DNA of 64,000 nucleotides from Vreelandella azerica (GCF_013112225.1 NZ_JABFHI010000002.1:310001-374000), one strand, 5' to 3'; positions 45,854 through 56,454 are shown, counted from the first letter of the stretch. A program made the numbers and translations. Notes: generated by a model from the letters alone, not told the origin.

Positions 45854-45908
45854 GGGGTCTCTCCATGGAGAGGCTCGGCAGCCCGGCGCCGTCCTCGTCA
45901 GGCACTTA
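45854..45908 (+). pseudogene. Decayed 3' fragment of a second 5S rRNA gene
   Basis: GGGGTCTCTCCATG and the end CGTCAGGCACTTA match the 3' third of the intact 5S gene and its flank (GGGGTCTCCCCATG, CGTCAGGCACTTA), with a scrambled middle. It suggests a former tandem 5S gene of which only the end and terminator remain. Confidence 0.7.
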
Positions 45909-45913
45909 TTAAG

Positions 45914-45947
45914 AAACGCCCCATGCACGCTGTTCATGGGGCGTTTT
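45914..45947 (+). terminator. Second terminator behind the 5S fragment
   Basis: AAACGCCCCATG / CATGGGGCGTTTT stem with a nine-base loop and T-run. It supports the view that a second 5S-terminator unit once stood here. Confidence 0.88.
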
Positions 45948-45990
45948 GCTGTGCGCAATTCCGTGTTCCTGCTGCACCGCATGCTGTTAG

Positions 45991-46070
45991 CGGGAATCCA
46001 TTTTGACCTTAGGTTTTGGTGGCCTTGGCTGAAAAGGTCAAGGTGGGTTCCCGATAACCCCACTCGGGAA
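45991..46070. repeat. REP-like palindromic region
   Basis: CGGGAATCCATTTTGACCTT at 45991-46010 is repeated inverted at 46034-46053 with 17 of 20 matches. TTCCCGA/TCGGGAA form a further small palindrome at 46049-46070, followed by TGACGACGTG. GGGAATCCA-type palindromes are common intergenic repeats in proteobacteria. No RAYT transposase is nearby. Confidence 0.6.
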
Positions 46071-46155
46071 TGACGACGTGATGGGGTTTTTGTTTTTGGG
46101 TGGACGAAATTTGCCAGCTTTTTGTGTCAGAATGCAGCATCTAAGGAGGAGCCTG

Positions 46156-47489
46156 ATGACATCAATGCGCTGGGAGCAGCTGCTTTCACCACAACGTTTG
46201 CACGACAAACGCCTCGGCAGCAGTCGTGAGATTGGTCGAAGCCCTTTCCATAAAGATCATGACCGTATCATTTTTTCAGGGTCATTTCGCCGCCTGGGGC
46301 GTAAGACGCAGGTACATCCCTTAACCGAGAATGATCATATCCATACCCGTTTGACGCATTCGCTGGAAGTGGGCTGTGTTGGCCGCTCCTTGGGTATGAG
46401 CGTGGGTGAACTATTGGGAAGCCGTTTACCTAGCTGGATATCACCTGCTGATTTGGGTGTCATTATCCAGACGGCCTGCCTTGGACATGATATTGGTAAT
46501 CCTCCGTTTGGCCATGCCGGTGAGTATGCTATCCGTGACTGGTTCCAGCGCGCTGAGAGCAGTGGCCTGCTGGGTGGCTTATCAACGCCTGAACGGGATG
46601 ACTTGCTTACCTATGAAGGTAATGCCCAAGGATTTCGAGTCATCACCCAGATTGAGTACAACCAGTTCCAGGGCGGCATGCGCATGACAGCAGCAACTCT
46701 GGGCACCTTGTTGAAATATCCCTGGAGCGTTGAGCATCGAACTCAGGAAGGTAAGTTTGGCGCTTACCAGTCAGAACTGGACATATTGCGTGAAGTGGCT
46801 GAAGCACTCGGGCTTTTAGCGCAGGGAGACAATCGTTGGTGTCGCCATCCGCTGGCCTGGTTGGTAGAAGCGGCGGATGATATTTGCTATGCCCTTCTAG
46901 ATCTGGAAGATGGGCTGGAGATGGGGATTCTGCACTACAGTGAGGTGAGTGACATTCTCAAGCATATTGCCGGGGAGGTGCCCGTTGAATATCTTGAAAT
47001 GCAAAAGCGCGGCGTCTCCCAGCGACGACGCATTGCGCTTCTGCGCGGCTCGGCAATGGAGCGGGCGGTGAATGAAGTCAGTGCTGTGTTTGTTCAGCAT
47101 GAGCAGGCGCTGTTAGCAGGCCGTCTGGAAAATGACCTGCTGGAACTTTGTCACCCTGATTTGGGTTGGGGGTGCGTGCGGCCAAGCAGCTGGCAAGAGA
47201 AAGGATATTCCAGAACGAAAGAAAGGCAAAACTTGAAATTGGTGCCTACACGACGCTGGGCATCTTGCTGGAAGCCTTTATAGGCGCTGCCCATGAGTTG
47301 CATCACACCGGGCGCTTGTCCTTCAAGCATCAGAGGGTGTTGGCCCTGATAGGCGAAAACACGCCACAGCGTGACTGGACGCTATACGCCAGCTATCGCC
47401 GTATGCTGGACTTTATTGGCGGCATGACGGACCACTTTGCCGTTGATCTGGCACAGGAAATGGGTGGCAAGCTTAAAGGCAGCAGTTAA
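46156..47489 (+). CDS. dgt: dGTP triphosphohydrolase-like protein, one frame break
   Basis: About 445 residues of HD-domain deoxynucleotide triphosphohydrolase, which cleaves dGTP to deoxyguanosine and tripolyphosphate. Motifs: [40 protein letters not shown] (metal-binding HD), [28 protein letters not shown] 46156 follows AAGGAGGA. The frame breaks at the G5 run 47168-47172; one added base joins LGWG to [13 protein letters not shown] and reaches the stop at 47489. Conserved sequence continues past the break, so the gene is probably intact in the organism. Confidence 0.9.
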
Positions 47490-47504
47490 AAAGGTAAGAC
47501 GCAT

Positions 47505-48416
47505 TCAAACGGAAGGCTGTCGCAGTGGCTTGCCTTCCATCAAACGGGCCCGTTCAAGTAGCAGATAGATAATCTTGTCATGCAGGGCATCATCAAGCTC
47601 GCCTAGAAGCAGTTCTGAAAGCTTTTGAGCCAGACCGTCACCACTTACAACGAGAATATCATCAGCGGCTTCGGAGGTGTCAATTTCCCAGCCGGGCAAG
47701 ACCAGAACCCCGCGAACAGGAACGCTGATGCCGCAGTTCTTTTCCAGCCACTCAGCGATCCAGTGAGCCGCCTGTCTTGTCTTGTACAAGGGGCGGCGCT
47801 CCTGCCAATGCGGGAAGCGCAGACGCTCATGCTCTACAAATACCTGAGTCAACTCTTTGCCATTGCTTCCCAGCGCTTTGGAACGCGCCCGGGTTTCCAC
47901 CACAAAGACTCCGTGTGGTGTGACGACTACATGATCAATGGTAAAGCTGTCTGTAGGTACATCATGAAAGATATAGTAAGGATGCGCGTCAGGCCGGATC
48001 AATCTTTCCAGCTCTTGGCCGACAGCGAGTTCACAGGCCAGCCCAAGCTTGAGGCGTCGGATACGCTGGTAATCGCGTACCAGCAACAGTGAAAAAACCA
48101 GCACCAGAACCGTGCTCAGCAGCCCATAAAGCGCCCACTCCACCCAGTCCTGGCGATCGACAAACAACATCCTGCCCATGCCATAAACCAAGGGTGCAAG
48201 GCTGATCAGCGGCCCTAAGGTGCCGTTAAGGAAAAGGCTAGAAAATGCCTGATCAAGACGATTACGTAAGGCCTGGCCGGGCGTGCGCAATGGGTGGGCA
48301 TCAAAGGGAGAATTAACGCGGGCATCATACAGACTACGCAAGGCAAGAACGATGGCCGCCATAGCGGCCATCGGAAATAGAAAAATCAGTGGTAGCAGGT
48401 ATTCCAGCCAAACCAT
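47505..48416 (-). CDS. NERD-domain membrane protein
   Basis: 303 residues. One membrane helix at the N-terminus and two near residues 65-115 (WALYGLLSTVLVLVFSLLLV), then a cytoplasmic NERD (nuclease-related) domain (ELAVGQELERLI, TIDHVVVTPHGVFVVETRARS). NERD domains have the core of restriction-type nucleases; the Asp of TIDH and Glu of VVET match the usual catalytic pattern. Cellular role unknown; nucleic-acid processing at the membrane is possible. Convergent with dgt, and upstream of it lies yciH. Confidence 0.88.
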   Translation of the reverse strand: MVWLEYLLPLIFLFPMAAMAAIVLALRSLYDARVNSPFDAHPLRTPGQALRNRLDQAFSSLFLNGTLGPLISLAPLVYGMGRMLFVDRQDWVEWALYGLLSTVLVLVFSLLLVRDYQRIRRLKLGLACELAVGQELERLIRPDAHPYYIFHDVPTDSFTIDHVVVTPHGVFVVETRARSKALGSNGKELTQVFVEHERLRFPHWQERRPLYKTRQAAHWIAEWLEKNCGISVPVRGVLVLPGWEIDTSEAADDILVVSGDGLAQKLSELLLGELDDALHDKIIYLLLERARLMEGKPLRQPSV

Positions 48417-48456
48417 AACGAATGCCTTGGTAAGCCGATGGTCGATTCAGTTGGGT

Positions 48457-48831
48457 TCAACCACCGGCAAGTTTTGCTTGGTAACCATGTTCAGTGAGCG
48501 CTTGTTTGAGCATTTCACGATGATCACCCTGGATTTCAATGACTCCCTCCTTGACCGCGCCGCCAGTACCGCAGCGTTTCTTCAGCTGCTTGGCCAGTAC
48601 CTTGAGCTCCTTTTCGGGCAAAGGGATACCTGACAGTGTAGTGACGCCCTTACCCTTGCGGCCACTGGTTTCGCGGCGAATGCGCACGATACCATCAAGT
48701 GAGGCAATGCGTGCCCGTTCAGCAAGGTCATCACAGCAGCAGCTTTCAAGCGCCTGGCGACAGTCCGGGCAGATATCACCCTGTTCTGTCGAGTAAACAA
48801 GCCCGCCGAGCTGATCACGTAATGACGCCAT
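48457..48831 (-). CDS. yciH: SUI1-family translation factor YciH
   Basis: 124 residues. An N-terminal zinc-ribbon-like Cys cluster (ICPDCRQALESCCCDD) is followed by the SUI1/eIF1 fold (VRIRRETSGRKGKGVTTLSGI, LAKQLKKRCGTGGAVKEGVIEIQGDHR). YciH is thought to affect start-codon selection or initiation fidelity. It lies 2 bases from the downstream end of the phosphatase gene on the same strand. Confidence 0.92.
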   Translation of the reverse strand: MASLRDQLGGLVYSTEQGDICPDCRQALESCCCDDLAERARIASLDGIVRIRRETSGRKGKGVTTLSGIPLPEKELKVLAKQLKKRCGTGGAVKEGVIEIQGDHREMLKQALTEHGYQAKLAGG

Positions 48832-48833
48832 GA

Positions 48834-49534
48834 TTAGGCTCCTTTATAACGTTTGAGTGTGGTGCTATTACCCCATCTTTCACGCGTCAACTGCTGAATG
48901 ACAGTGGGTAGTTGATACATGCTGTTGATCATGATGGCGTCTTTAGGAGTTTTTTCGGCATCAGGAAAACGGTTCAGATGTACCACTGTCATCCCGGCAT
49001 CCAGTGCTGCCTTGACACCTACTAGTGCATCATCAATGGCAATGCAGTCAGCAGCGTCAAACCCCATATTGTGTGCTGCATGAAGATGTAAACCAGGCTC
49101 TGGCTTCCAACAGTTGGCAGCATAGCCGCTGAACAGGTGGCCATTGAAGTAGCCATCAAGCGCAGTGGTTGCCAGGGCGTTGAGGATCTTTTTTCTGGCC
49201 CGTTGGAAACCACCGCTCTGGGGTAGTCGCTTAACTGCTGCAGAGCTTCGCGGGCACCGTCGATAGTGGTGAGTTCATTGCTGAGGCGGGTGGCCAGATT
49301 GGCACGCATGGCACTTTCCATGATTTCCAACTGATCACGGGCAACCGTGCCGTAGCGCTCTTGCAGCTCGGCCACAATACGACGAAAACGTGCACCGCGG
49401 AACTCACCCATATAGTCGGAAACGACAAAGGGAAGGCCTACCGCATTGAGGCCGATTGCCATCTCTTCTGCCAGAAGTGGCTCGCTATCGACCAGAGTGC
49501 CGTCGCAATCAAATAGCAGAAGAGGCAAAAACAT
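48834..49534 (-). CDS. HAD-family phosphatase, YieH-like, one frame break
   Basis: About 233 residues of haloacid-dehalogenase phosphatase. Nucleophile Asp in LLFDCDGTLVDSEP, motif II VVSNGPEK, then after the break a WKPEPGLHLHAAH stretch and motif IV CIAIDDALVGVKAALDAG. FSGY...WKP sequence is like that of E. coli YieH, a 6-phosphogluconate phosphatase; the true substrate here is open. The break at the six-base A-run (T6 on plus, 49189-49194) fits one lost base. ATG 49534 (MFLPLLLFD) is the likely start. Confidence 0.85.
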
Positions 49535-49661
49535 GGTTGATCCTTGCACTGTTCAAAGCGCGGCTACCTGACACACACCATAACAACATAATAGGATGAT
49601 TCTACGACGTTAGCGAACACTGTTCTATCACTTTTGCATTGTTCTGCACAGACCTACTAAA

Positions 49662-49684
49662 AAGGCAGCCCATAAGGCTGCCTT
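49662..49684 (-). terminator. Terminator after fba
   Basis: AAGGCAGCC/GGCTGCCTT stem with CATAA loop; on the minus strand a TTTTT run follows. It ends the tkt-lrgA-lrgB-epd-pgk-fba run. Confidence 0.9.
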
Positions 49685-49705
49685 GTTTGGCCATGGATCA
49701 GGCAA

Positions 49706-50770
49706 TTACCTGATCTTGGGAGCCAGTTCACCGCTTTCGTAGCGCTTGAACATCTCTTCCAGGTTGATCGGTTTGATCTTGCTGGCATTGCCTGCTGTGC
49801 CGAACGCTTCGTAGCGGTCAATACACAGGTCACGCATGGCGCTGACGGTTTCCTTGAGGAATTTGCGCGGATCAAATTCAGACGGGTTCTCAGCCAGAAA
49901 ACGACGTACCGCACCCGTGGAAGCCAGACGCAGATCAGTATCAATGTTGACCTTGCGCACACCGTGTTTGATGCCCTGAATGATTTCTTCTACGGGAACG
50001 CCGTAGGTTTCAGGAATCTCGCCGCCATAGCGATTGATGACTTCCAGCCATTCCTGGGGCACGGAAGAAGAGCCGTGCATGACCAGGTGGGTATCTGGAA
50101 TGCGCGCATGAATTTCCTTGATACGCTGAATCGACAGGGTATCGCCCGTCGGCGGACGGGTAAACTTGTAAGCACCGTGGCTGGTGCCGATGGCAATGGC
50201 CAGGGCATCCACCTGGGTTGCCTTGACGAACGCTGCGGCTTCTTCAGGATCGGTCAGCAGCTGTTCCATATCCAGCTTGCCTTCTGCCCCGATACCGTCT
50301 TCCTCGCCAGCCATGCCGGTTTCCAGGCTGCCCAGGCAACCCAGCTCACCTTCCACTGAAACACCACATGCATGCGCCATTTCAACAGTACGGCGGGTCA
50401 CGTCAACATTATAGTCGTAATCCATGGGCGTCTTGCCGTCTTCACCCAGCGAACCATCCATCATCACCGAGGAGAAGCCCAGCTGAATGGAGCGTTGGCA
50501 GACCGCAGGACTGGTGCCGTGGTCCTGGTGCATGGCCACCGGAATATGCGGGAATTCTTCAACGGCGGCCAGGATCAGATGGCGCAGGAAAGGCGCGCCC
50601 GCATATTTGCGTGCGCCAGCAGACGCCTGGACGATCACTGGAGAGTCGGTTTTATCCGCCGCTTCCATGATGGCGCGCATCTGTTCGAGGTTGTTGACGT
50701 TGAAAGCGGGAATGCCGTAACCGTATTCAGCGGCATGATCCAGCATCTGACGCATGCTAATAAGAGCCAT
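49706..50770 (-). CDS. fba: Class II fructose-bisphosphate aldolase
   Basis: 354-residue zinc aldolase of the Calvin-cycle (CbbA) subtype, which interconverts fructose 1,6-bisphosphate and two trioses. Zinc and substrate motifs: [62 protein letters not shown] and [13 protein letters not shown]. It follows pgk by 72 bases. Gluconeogenesis and lower glycolysis are the expected roles. Confidence 0.95.
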   Translation of the reverse strand: MALISMRQMLDHAAEYGYGIPAFNVNNLEQMRAIMEAADKTDSPVIVQASAGARKYAGAPFLRHLILAAVEEFPHIPVAMHQDHGTSPAVCQRSIQLGFSSVMMDGSLGEDGKTPMDYDYNVDVTRRTVEMAHACGVSVEGELGCLGSLETGMAGEEDGIGAEGKLDMEQLLTDPEEAAAFVKATQVDALAIAIGTSHGAYKFTRPPTGDTLSIQRIKEIHARIPDTHLVMHGSSSVPQEWLEVINRYGGEIPETYGVPVEEIIQGIKHGVRKVNIDTDLRLASTGAVRRFLAENPSEFDPRKFLKETVSAMRDLCIDRYEAFGTAGNASKIKPINLEEMFKRYESGELAPKIR

Positions 50771-50842
50771 AAAGTCACCTTATATAAAATAAATCGTTAT
50801 CGTGTGTGGGTAGAGTCTGATCAAAATGGATTACCTGGCCGT

Positions 50843-51995
50843 CTAGGCGTCTGATGCCGCAGCCTCCAGAGCAGCGACTGCCGGTAATGTCTTGCCTTCG
50901 ACGTATTCAAGGAATGCCCCACCCCCGTCGAGATATAGGAAACACGCTCGGCTATCGCGTACTTGTCGATAGCGGCCAATGTATCGCCGCCACCGGCAAT
51001 TGAGAATGCTTGGCTTTCAGCAATCGCATGAGCAATGACTTCGGTGCCTTTGCCGAACTGGTCAATTTCAAAGACGCCCACCGGGCCGTTCCAGAGGATC
51101 GTTCCTGCGTCTTTCAGCAGACCTGCCAAGTGGGCTGCGGTATCCGGGCCGATATCCAGAATCATTTCATTATCGGCCACCTGATCCACAGGTTTGACGA
51201 CAGCTTCTGCCGACTCGGAAAACTCAGTAGCAACGACGACATCGGTCGGCATTGGAATAGCCACTTTCTCCATCAAGGTCTTGGCCTGAGCGACCAGATC
51301 AGCTTCATGGAGTGATTTGCCTACATTATAGCCTGCTGCGGCGATAAAGGTGTTGGCGATGCCGCCACCGACAATCAGCTGGTCGCATTTTTCAGACAGA
51401 GCGTTGAGCACATCCAGCTTGGTGGATACCTTGGAGCCGCCCACAATGGCCGTCATCGGGCGCTTGGGGTGAGCAAGGGCTTTTTCCAGTGCTTCAAGTT
51501 CGTTGGCCAATAGCGGCCCGGCACATGCGGTGGGTGCAAAGCGGGCGACGCCATGGGTCGATGCCTGGGCGCGGTGGGCAGTGCCAAATGCATCCATCAC
51601 AAAGATGTCGCACAGCGCGGCGTACTGCTTGGCCAGCGCTTCGTCATCTTTTTCTCGCCTGTGTTAAAGCGTACGTTTTCAAGCAGCACGACATCGCCAT
51701 CGCTCAGCTCGGGACCGCTTTCCAGGTAGTCCTTGACCAGTGTGACGGGGCGGCCCAACAGTTGGCCAAGGTGAGCGGCTACCGGGGCAAGGGAAAACTC
51801 TTCGGCAGGCTCGCCTTCTGTGGGGCGGCCAAGGTGGCTCATGAGCATCACCTTGGCACCAGCATCGGCAGCAGTCTGAATGGTGGGCAGGGCGGCACGT
51901 AGGCGGGCGTCACTGGAAACGCTGGCATTCTTGATGGGTACGTTCAGATCTTCACGAATCAGGACGCGTTGACCCTGGAGCGGCAGGTCGGTCAT
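50843..51995 (-). CDS. pgk: Phosphoglycerate kinase, two frame breaks
   Basis: About 386 residues. N-lobe [12 protein letters not shown] and [12 protein letters not shown], hinge and C-lobe [53 protein letters not shown]. It makes ATP from 1,3-bisphosphoglycerate. The frame is broken at the T5 run 51649-51653 and again at the C runs 50917-50926; one extra base at each restores [19 protein letters not shown] and [17 protein letters not shown], ending at 50843. The gene is normally essential and has no second copy in this window, so sequencing error is the best explanation. Confidence 0.92.
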
Positions 51996-52005
51996 CTTTT
52001 TACGT

Positions 52006-53085
52006 TCATGTGCAGCTGTCCTCGTGTGAGTCAGATGATAAGAAATCGTGGCGGGGCTGTGTCAGTCTTGCCAGGCGCTGGCTGATATCCAGCATGCGGT
52101 TAGCAAATCCCCATTCGTTATCAAACCAGCAAAGCAGTTTGATCAGCCGCGTGCCGGCTACCCGGGTCTGGGTGGCGTCCAGGATGCCGGAGTGCGGATC
52201 ATGATTGAAATCCACTGAGGCCATGGGCGTTTCGGTATATCCCAGAATACCTTGCAGATGGCGCTGGCTTGCCGTCTTTAATAGCTGATTGACTTCCTCT
52301 ACGTGGGTATCCCGGGCAACCGTGATGGCAAGATCCATCACCGAAACATTAATGGTCGGAACCCGCAGGTGCAAACACTCGAAACGCCCGGTCAATTTGG
52401 GCATCAAACGGCTGATGCCGCGTGCCAGGCCGGTATCTACCGGGACAATCGAATGCATGGCGGAGCGCGTCAGGCGTAAGTCTGTCTGATGGTAGGCATC
52501 AATCACCGGTTGATCATTCATGGCAGAATGAATCGTGGTGGTAACGCCGTGTTCAACCCCGAAGGCCTCATCCAGCACGGTTAGCAGCGGTAGCAGGCAG
52601 TTAGTCGTACAGGATGCCGCCGACAGGATATGTTGCCCGGCTGACATTATGTTCTGATTGATGCCCCACACGATGGTGGCGTCCAGATCATTTTCGGCCG
52701 GTTGAGAGAACAGCAAGCGCTTGGCACCTGCTGCCAAGTGTTTCTCGGCGGTGGCACGATCCTTGAAACTGCCCGAGCACTCAAGCACCAGGTCGATATC
52801 AAGCGCTGCCCAGGGAAGCTTTTCCGGGTCAGGTTCGTTCAGAACCCGAATGGATTGACCGTTGATCACCAGGTGGTCGTCATGGCTTTCCACCTGAACA
52901 GGAAAGCGTCCGTGGGTGGTATCGAAGCGGGTCAGGTAGGCGATGGTCGCCAGGTCGGAGAGCTCGTTGATCGCCACGATCTGGATATCTGCCGACTGAC
53001 GCTCTACCAAGGCACGCAAAACGCACTGGCCAATGCGGCCATAGCCGTTGATGGCAATACGAAAAGTGGAAGCCCGCGCGGCCAT
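52006..53085 (-). CDS. epd: Erythrose-4-phosphate dehydrogenase
   Basis: 359-residue GAPDH-family enzyme. NAD site [17 protein letters not shown], catalytic Cys in [13 protein letters not shown], and [14 protein letters not shown] plus [19 protein letters not shown], which follow E. coli Epd more closely than GapA. Epd oxidises erythrose 4-phosphate towards pyridoxal phosphate synthesis. The order tkt-epd-pgk-fba is typical. A role as glyceraldehyde-3-phosphate dehydrogenase cannot be excluded by sequence alone. It is 10 bases from pgk. Confidence 0.9.
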   Translation of the reverse strand: MAARASTFRIAINGYGRIGQCVLRALVERQSADIQIVAINELSDLATIAYLTRFDTTHGRFPVQVESHDDHLVINGQSIRVLNEPDPEKLPWAALDIDLVLECSGSFKDRATAEKHLAAGAKRLLFSQPAENDLDATIVWGINQNIMSAGQHILSAASCTTNCLLPLLTVLDEAFGVEHGVTTTIHSAMNDQPVIDAYHQTDLRLTRSAMHSIVPVDTGLARGISRLMPKLTGRFECLHLRVPTINVSVMDLAITVARDTHVEEVNQLLKTASQRHLQGILGYTETPMASVDFNHDPHSGILDATQTRVAGTRLIKLLCWFDNEWGFANRMLDISQRLARLTQPRHDFLSSDSHEDSCT

Positions 53086-53116
53086 ATGTCTCCTTAATGC
53101 GTGCTAAAGATGGGAA

Positions 53117-53830
53117 CTAGCCGATAAAGTGCCAGGCCAGTGGTAGCAACAATGCCGTGAAAATGCCTGTCAGGCTCATGCCTAACGAGGCAAATGCGCC
53201 TGCGGTAGGGCTGATCTCAAAGGCCCTGACCGTGCCAATAGCATGGCCATTAAGCCCTAGTGCAAAGCCGATCAGGCGCTCATCGCTAATCTTCATCCAC
53301 TTGGCGGCGAGGCTGACAACGGCAATGGCCACGACGCCTGTGATCAGAAGCCCGCCCATCAGCAGCGGAATGGAGCCGCCCAACTGCTGGGTAATCCCGA
53401 TGGCAATCGGGGCCGTGACGGATTTCGCTGCCAGGGAAGCTAGTACTGTGTCGGGCAAGCCCATCAGCCAGGCAATACCCACTGCGTAAACAACCGCCAG
53501 GCTGGCACTCACCGGCAAACACACCACCAGAGGGCGCCATAGCTCGCGAATACGTGGAAACTGCTGATAAAGCGGCATACCCAGCGCCACTGTGGCGGGG
53601 CCAAGCAAAACCGACAACCAGGCTGCCCCTTGCTGATAAGTTGTGTAGTGAAGCCCGCTGATCAGCAGGAACACTGCCAGTAGCAAGGCAGCGATCAATA
53701 CTGCCGGTAACCAGGTAGGTTGTTTAAGCCGCCTGAAGATGGCCATACCGATCAGGTAGGCGGTCAGGGTCAGTGCCACGGCAAACAATGGCGTTGTGGT
53801 CAGTTGTTCAAGTAAAGCGTCACTTAACAT
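53117..53830 (-). CDS. LrgB family membrane protein
   Basis: 237 residues with about seven membrane helices and the family motif PLYQQFPRI, SVTAPIAIGITQQLGG and NGHAIGTVRAFE. LrgB/CidB/YohK proteins pair with LrgA-type partners and are linked to murein hydrolase control or small-molecule export. The start overlaps the end of the lrgA-like gene by 11 bases, so they are coupled. Confidence 0.9.
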   Translation of the reverse strand: MLSDALLEQLTTTPLFAVALTLTAYLIGMAIFRRLKQPTWLPAVLIAALLLAVFLLISGLHYTTYQQGAAWLSVLLGPATVALGMPLYQQFPRIRELWRPLVVCLPVSASLAVVYAVGIAWLMGLPDTVLASLAAKSVTAPIAIGITQQLGGSIPLLMGGLLITGVVAIAVVSLAAKWMKISDERLIGFALGLNGHAIGTVRAFEISPTAGAFASLGMSLTGIFTALLLPLAWHFIG

Positions 53831-54173
53831 TCTGGCCCCGCATCAGGTGGCGCATCAACCACAGGGTGGTCAATACGCTCAACAGAGTGCCCAGCATCAG
53901 ACTTACAATGATAGCGACCCACTGTCCACCAAGCTCCCCGGCGACGAAGAAAACACCTACGACACCAGGCATGATCAGCATCGCCAGCAGTGCAATCAGC
54001 GGTTGGGCCGCGGCCGCCAGGGTGTCAGGCACGCCACCGCGTAGGGCCAGGGTGATACTTAACAGCAGCATGCCCAACACACCGGAAGAGACCGGAATGG
54101 CGGTGAGATAAACGATGACCTCACCGATCAGCCAGAAGCTGACAAGCCATAGAAAACCGCCTAACGCCGTCAC
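53820..54173 (-). CDS. LrgA/CidA family membrane protein
   Basis: 117 residues with four membrane helices and the holin-like family pattern (PVSSGVLGMLLLSITLALRGG, GVVGVFFVAGELGGQW). Partner of the LrgB-like gene. It sits 12 bases behind tkt, so it may share its transcript. Confidence 0.88.
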   Translation of the reverse strand: MTALGGFLWLVSFWLIGEVIVYLTAIPVSSGVLGMLLLSITLALRGGVPDTLAAAAQPLIALLAMLIMPGVVGVFFVAGELGGQWVAIIVSLMLGTLLSVLTTLWLMRHLMRGQNVK

Positions 54174-54185
54174 AGGATTAACCTA

Positions 54186-56183
54186 TCAGGCTTGCCCAAG
54201 CAGCTGATTGGCCTGTGCGACGATATTGTCGACGGTAAAGCCAAAGTGCTTGAACAGATCACCAGCAGGTGCTGATTCACCATAGGTGGTCATGCCGATC
54301 ACGCGGCCATCCAGGCCAACATATTTGTACCAGTAATCGGCGTGGCCTGCTTCGATGGCGATCCGCTTAGTGACGCTGGCGGGCAATACTTTTTCCCGAT
54401 ACTCCGCATCCTGGCCGTTAAAGCGGTAGGTAGACGGCATGGAAACCACGCGCACTGCTTTGCCGTGTGTTTCCAGCTCGGCGGCGGCATCCATCGCCAG
54501 AGCGACTTCGGAGCCTGTGGCAATCAGAATCAGCTCAGGCGTTGTGTCGCTGTCCTTGAGGATGTAACCACCGCATTGAATATCAGCCAGCTGGGCCTTG
54601 GTGCGCGCCTGGTTAGGCAGGTTCTGGCGAGACAGCACCAGCGCCGTCGGGCCTGAATGACGCTTCAGTGCCGCATCCCAGGCAGCTGCAGTTTCGGTGG
54701 CATCACAGGGGCGCCAGGTATTCAGATTGGGCGTGGTGCGCAGGCTGGTCAGCTGTTCAACGGGCTGATGGGTCGGGCCGTCTTCACCCAAGCCGATGGA
54801 GTCATGGGTGAACACATAGATAGCGCGCTGGCCCATCAGCGCGGCCATGCGTACGGCATTGCGCATATATTCCATGAAGATCAGGAAAGTAGCGCCATAG
54901 GGTACAAAGCCACCATGCAAGGCAATGCCGTTCATGATGGCGCCCATGCCGAACTCACGTACCCCGTAGTGCAGGTAGTTACCGCTGGCATCATCCGGCG
55001 TGATGGCCTTGGCGCCGTTCCAGAACGTCAGGTTGGAGGGCGCCAGGTCAGCGCTGCCGCCAAGCAGCTCGGGCATTTGCGGCCCCAGAACATTCAGGGC
55101 ACCCAAGGATGCCTTACGTGAAGCGATATTCTCGCCCTTTTCCTGGCTTTGCTGAATAAGGGCTTCGCTGGAAAGCTGGGGCGGCAGACGGCCTTTCAGG
55201 CGGCGCTTGAATTCCAGAGCCTCATCCGGAAACGCCTCTGCATAGCGGCGCATCTGTTCTTCCCAGGCCTGCTGGCGCTGCTTGCCAGCTTCGCGGGCAT
55301 CCCAGGCGGTGTAGACAGGCTCGGGAATATGGAAAGGTGCATGCGGCCAGCCGAGCTGTTCACGGGCAGCCGCCACTTCATCATCACCCAGCGGCGCACC
55401 GTGGGATTCTTCCTTGCCCTGCTTGTTGGGGGCACCAAAGCCAATAACGGTTTTACAGATAATCAGGCTGGGCTTGTCATCCTGCTGCTTGGCCAGTTCG
55501 ATAGCCGCCTTGATCTCTTCTGGCTTGTGGCCATCAACGCTGGGCACCACGTGCCAGCCGTAGGCTTCAAAACGCTTGGCAGTATCGTCAGTGAACCAGC
55601 CATCGACCTCGCCATCAATTGAAATGCCGTTGTCATCATAGAAGGCTGTCAGCTTGCCCAGTTGCTGGGTGCCGGCCAGTGAGGCCACTTCATGGGAGAT
55701 GCCCTCCATCAAGCAGCCATCACCCATAAAGCACCAGGTGCGATGGTCGACAATGGTGTGGCCAGGGCGGTTGAACTGGGCGCCCAGGGTTTTCTCGGCA
55801 ATCGCCATGCCGACGGCATTGGCAAAGCCCTGACCCAAGGGGCCAGTGGTGGTTTCGATGCCCGGTGCATAACCGAATTCAGGGTGGCCTGCAGTTAGCG
55901 AGTGCAGCTGGCGGAAGTTCCTCAGCTGCTCCAGGCCAAGATCGTAACCGCTTAAATGCAGCAGTGAATAAAGCAGCATCGAACCATGGCCGTTGGAGAG
56001 AACAAAACGGTCACGGTCAGCCCATTTGGGATCTTCGGGGTTATGCTTGAGGTAGTCATTCCATAGCACCTCGGCAATATCTGCCATGCCCATGGGCGCG
56101 CCAGGGTGGCCGGACTTGGCCTTCTGAACAGCATCCATGGAAAGGGCGCGAATGGCATTGGCCAACTCGAAACGGGACGGCAT
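54186..56183 (-). CDS. tkt: Transketolase
   Basis: 665-residue thiamin-diphosphate enzyme of the pentose phosphate pathway. ThDP motif [18 protein letters not shown], substrate His in [13 protein letters not shown], catalytic Glu in [19 protein letters not shown], and [19 protein letters not shown]. The ATG at 56183 ([14 protein letters not shown]) follows GCGAGGAGC; the longer frame is not conserved. First gene of the carbon-metabolism run and divergent from metK. Confidence 0.95.
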   Translation of the reverse strand: MPSRFELANAIRALSMDAVQKAKSGHPGAPMGMADIAEVLWNDYLKHNPEDPKWADRDRFVLSNGHGSMLLYSLLHLSGYDLGLEQLRNFRQLHSLTAGHPEFGYAPGIETTTGPLGQGFANAVGMAIAEKTLGAQFNRPGHTIVDHRTWCFMGDGCLMEGISHEVASLAGTQQLGKLTAFYDDNGISIDGEVDGWFTDDTAKRFEAYGWHVVPSVDGHKPEEIKAAIELAKQQDDKPSLIICKTVIGFGAPNKQGKEESHGAPLGDDEVAAAREQLGWPHAPFHIPEPVYTAWDAREAGKQRQQAWEEQMRRYAEAFPDEALEFKRRLKGRLPPQLSSEALIQQSQEKGENIASRKASLGALNVLGPQMPELLGGSADLAPSNLTFWNGAKAITPDDASGNYLHYGVREFGMGAIMNGIALHGGFVPYGATFLIFMEYMRNAVRMAALMGQRAIYVFTHDSIGLGEDGPTHQPVEQLTSLRTTPNLNTWRPCDATETAAAWDAALKRHSGPTALVLSRQNLPNQARTKAQLADIQCGGYILKDSDTTPELILIATGSEVALAMDAAAELETHGKAVRVVSMPSTYRFNGQDAEYREKVLPASVTKRIAIEAGHADYWYKYVGLDGRVIGMTTYGESAPAGDLFKHFGFTVDNIVAQANQLLGQA

Positions 56184-56454
56184 GGGGTGCTCCTCGCCTG
56201 AAAACGATAATAAAGCGCTTATTGTCGCTGACTTCGCCAGCGGCGGCAAATAATGCTGCATTTATGGAGCTAAACAAGGGTTGCAAGTTGATAGTATGGA
56301 TATCCGCGCAAGACGCTGGGAAGCGCTGCCAACAGCGTGTAGACTTTGCCCCCGAGGTGGCCTTGCCACCTTCGATTATGTAGGCAGGGCCTCCTGCCAT
56401 GATTTCCTGCTGATGCTACGAGCGACAGCCGTCACACAGAGGGTCAAGAGCGCG
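56184..56454 (+). promoter_or_regulatory. metK upstream region with three consecutive hairpins
   Basis: 271-base divergent region. Three hairpins lie ahead of metK: ACGCTG/CAGCGT (56313-56338, 14-base loop), AGGTGGC/GCCACCT (56355-56371, loop CTT) and GGCAGG/CCTGCC (56383-56398, loop GCCT). AGCGC before the start codon could pair with GCGCT in the first loop. No known SAM or SAH riboswitch consensus was matched with confidence, so the leader is only a candidate regulatory RNA. Confidence 0.5.

Noticed and set aside
50843..51995. pgk as a true pseudogene
   Set aside because: All motifs are intact in three frames, both breaks sit in homopolymers and the enzyme is normally essential.
56313..56400. 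Known SAM or SAH riboswitch before metK
   Set aside because: Only a partial likeness to the SAH motif; core and closing stem are not complete, so it is listed only as a candidate leader.
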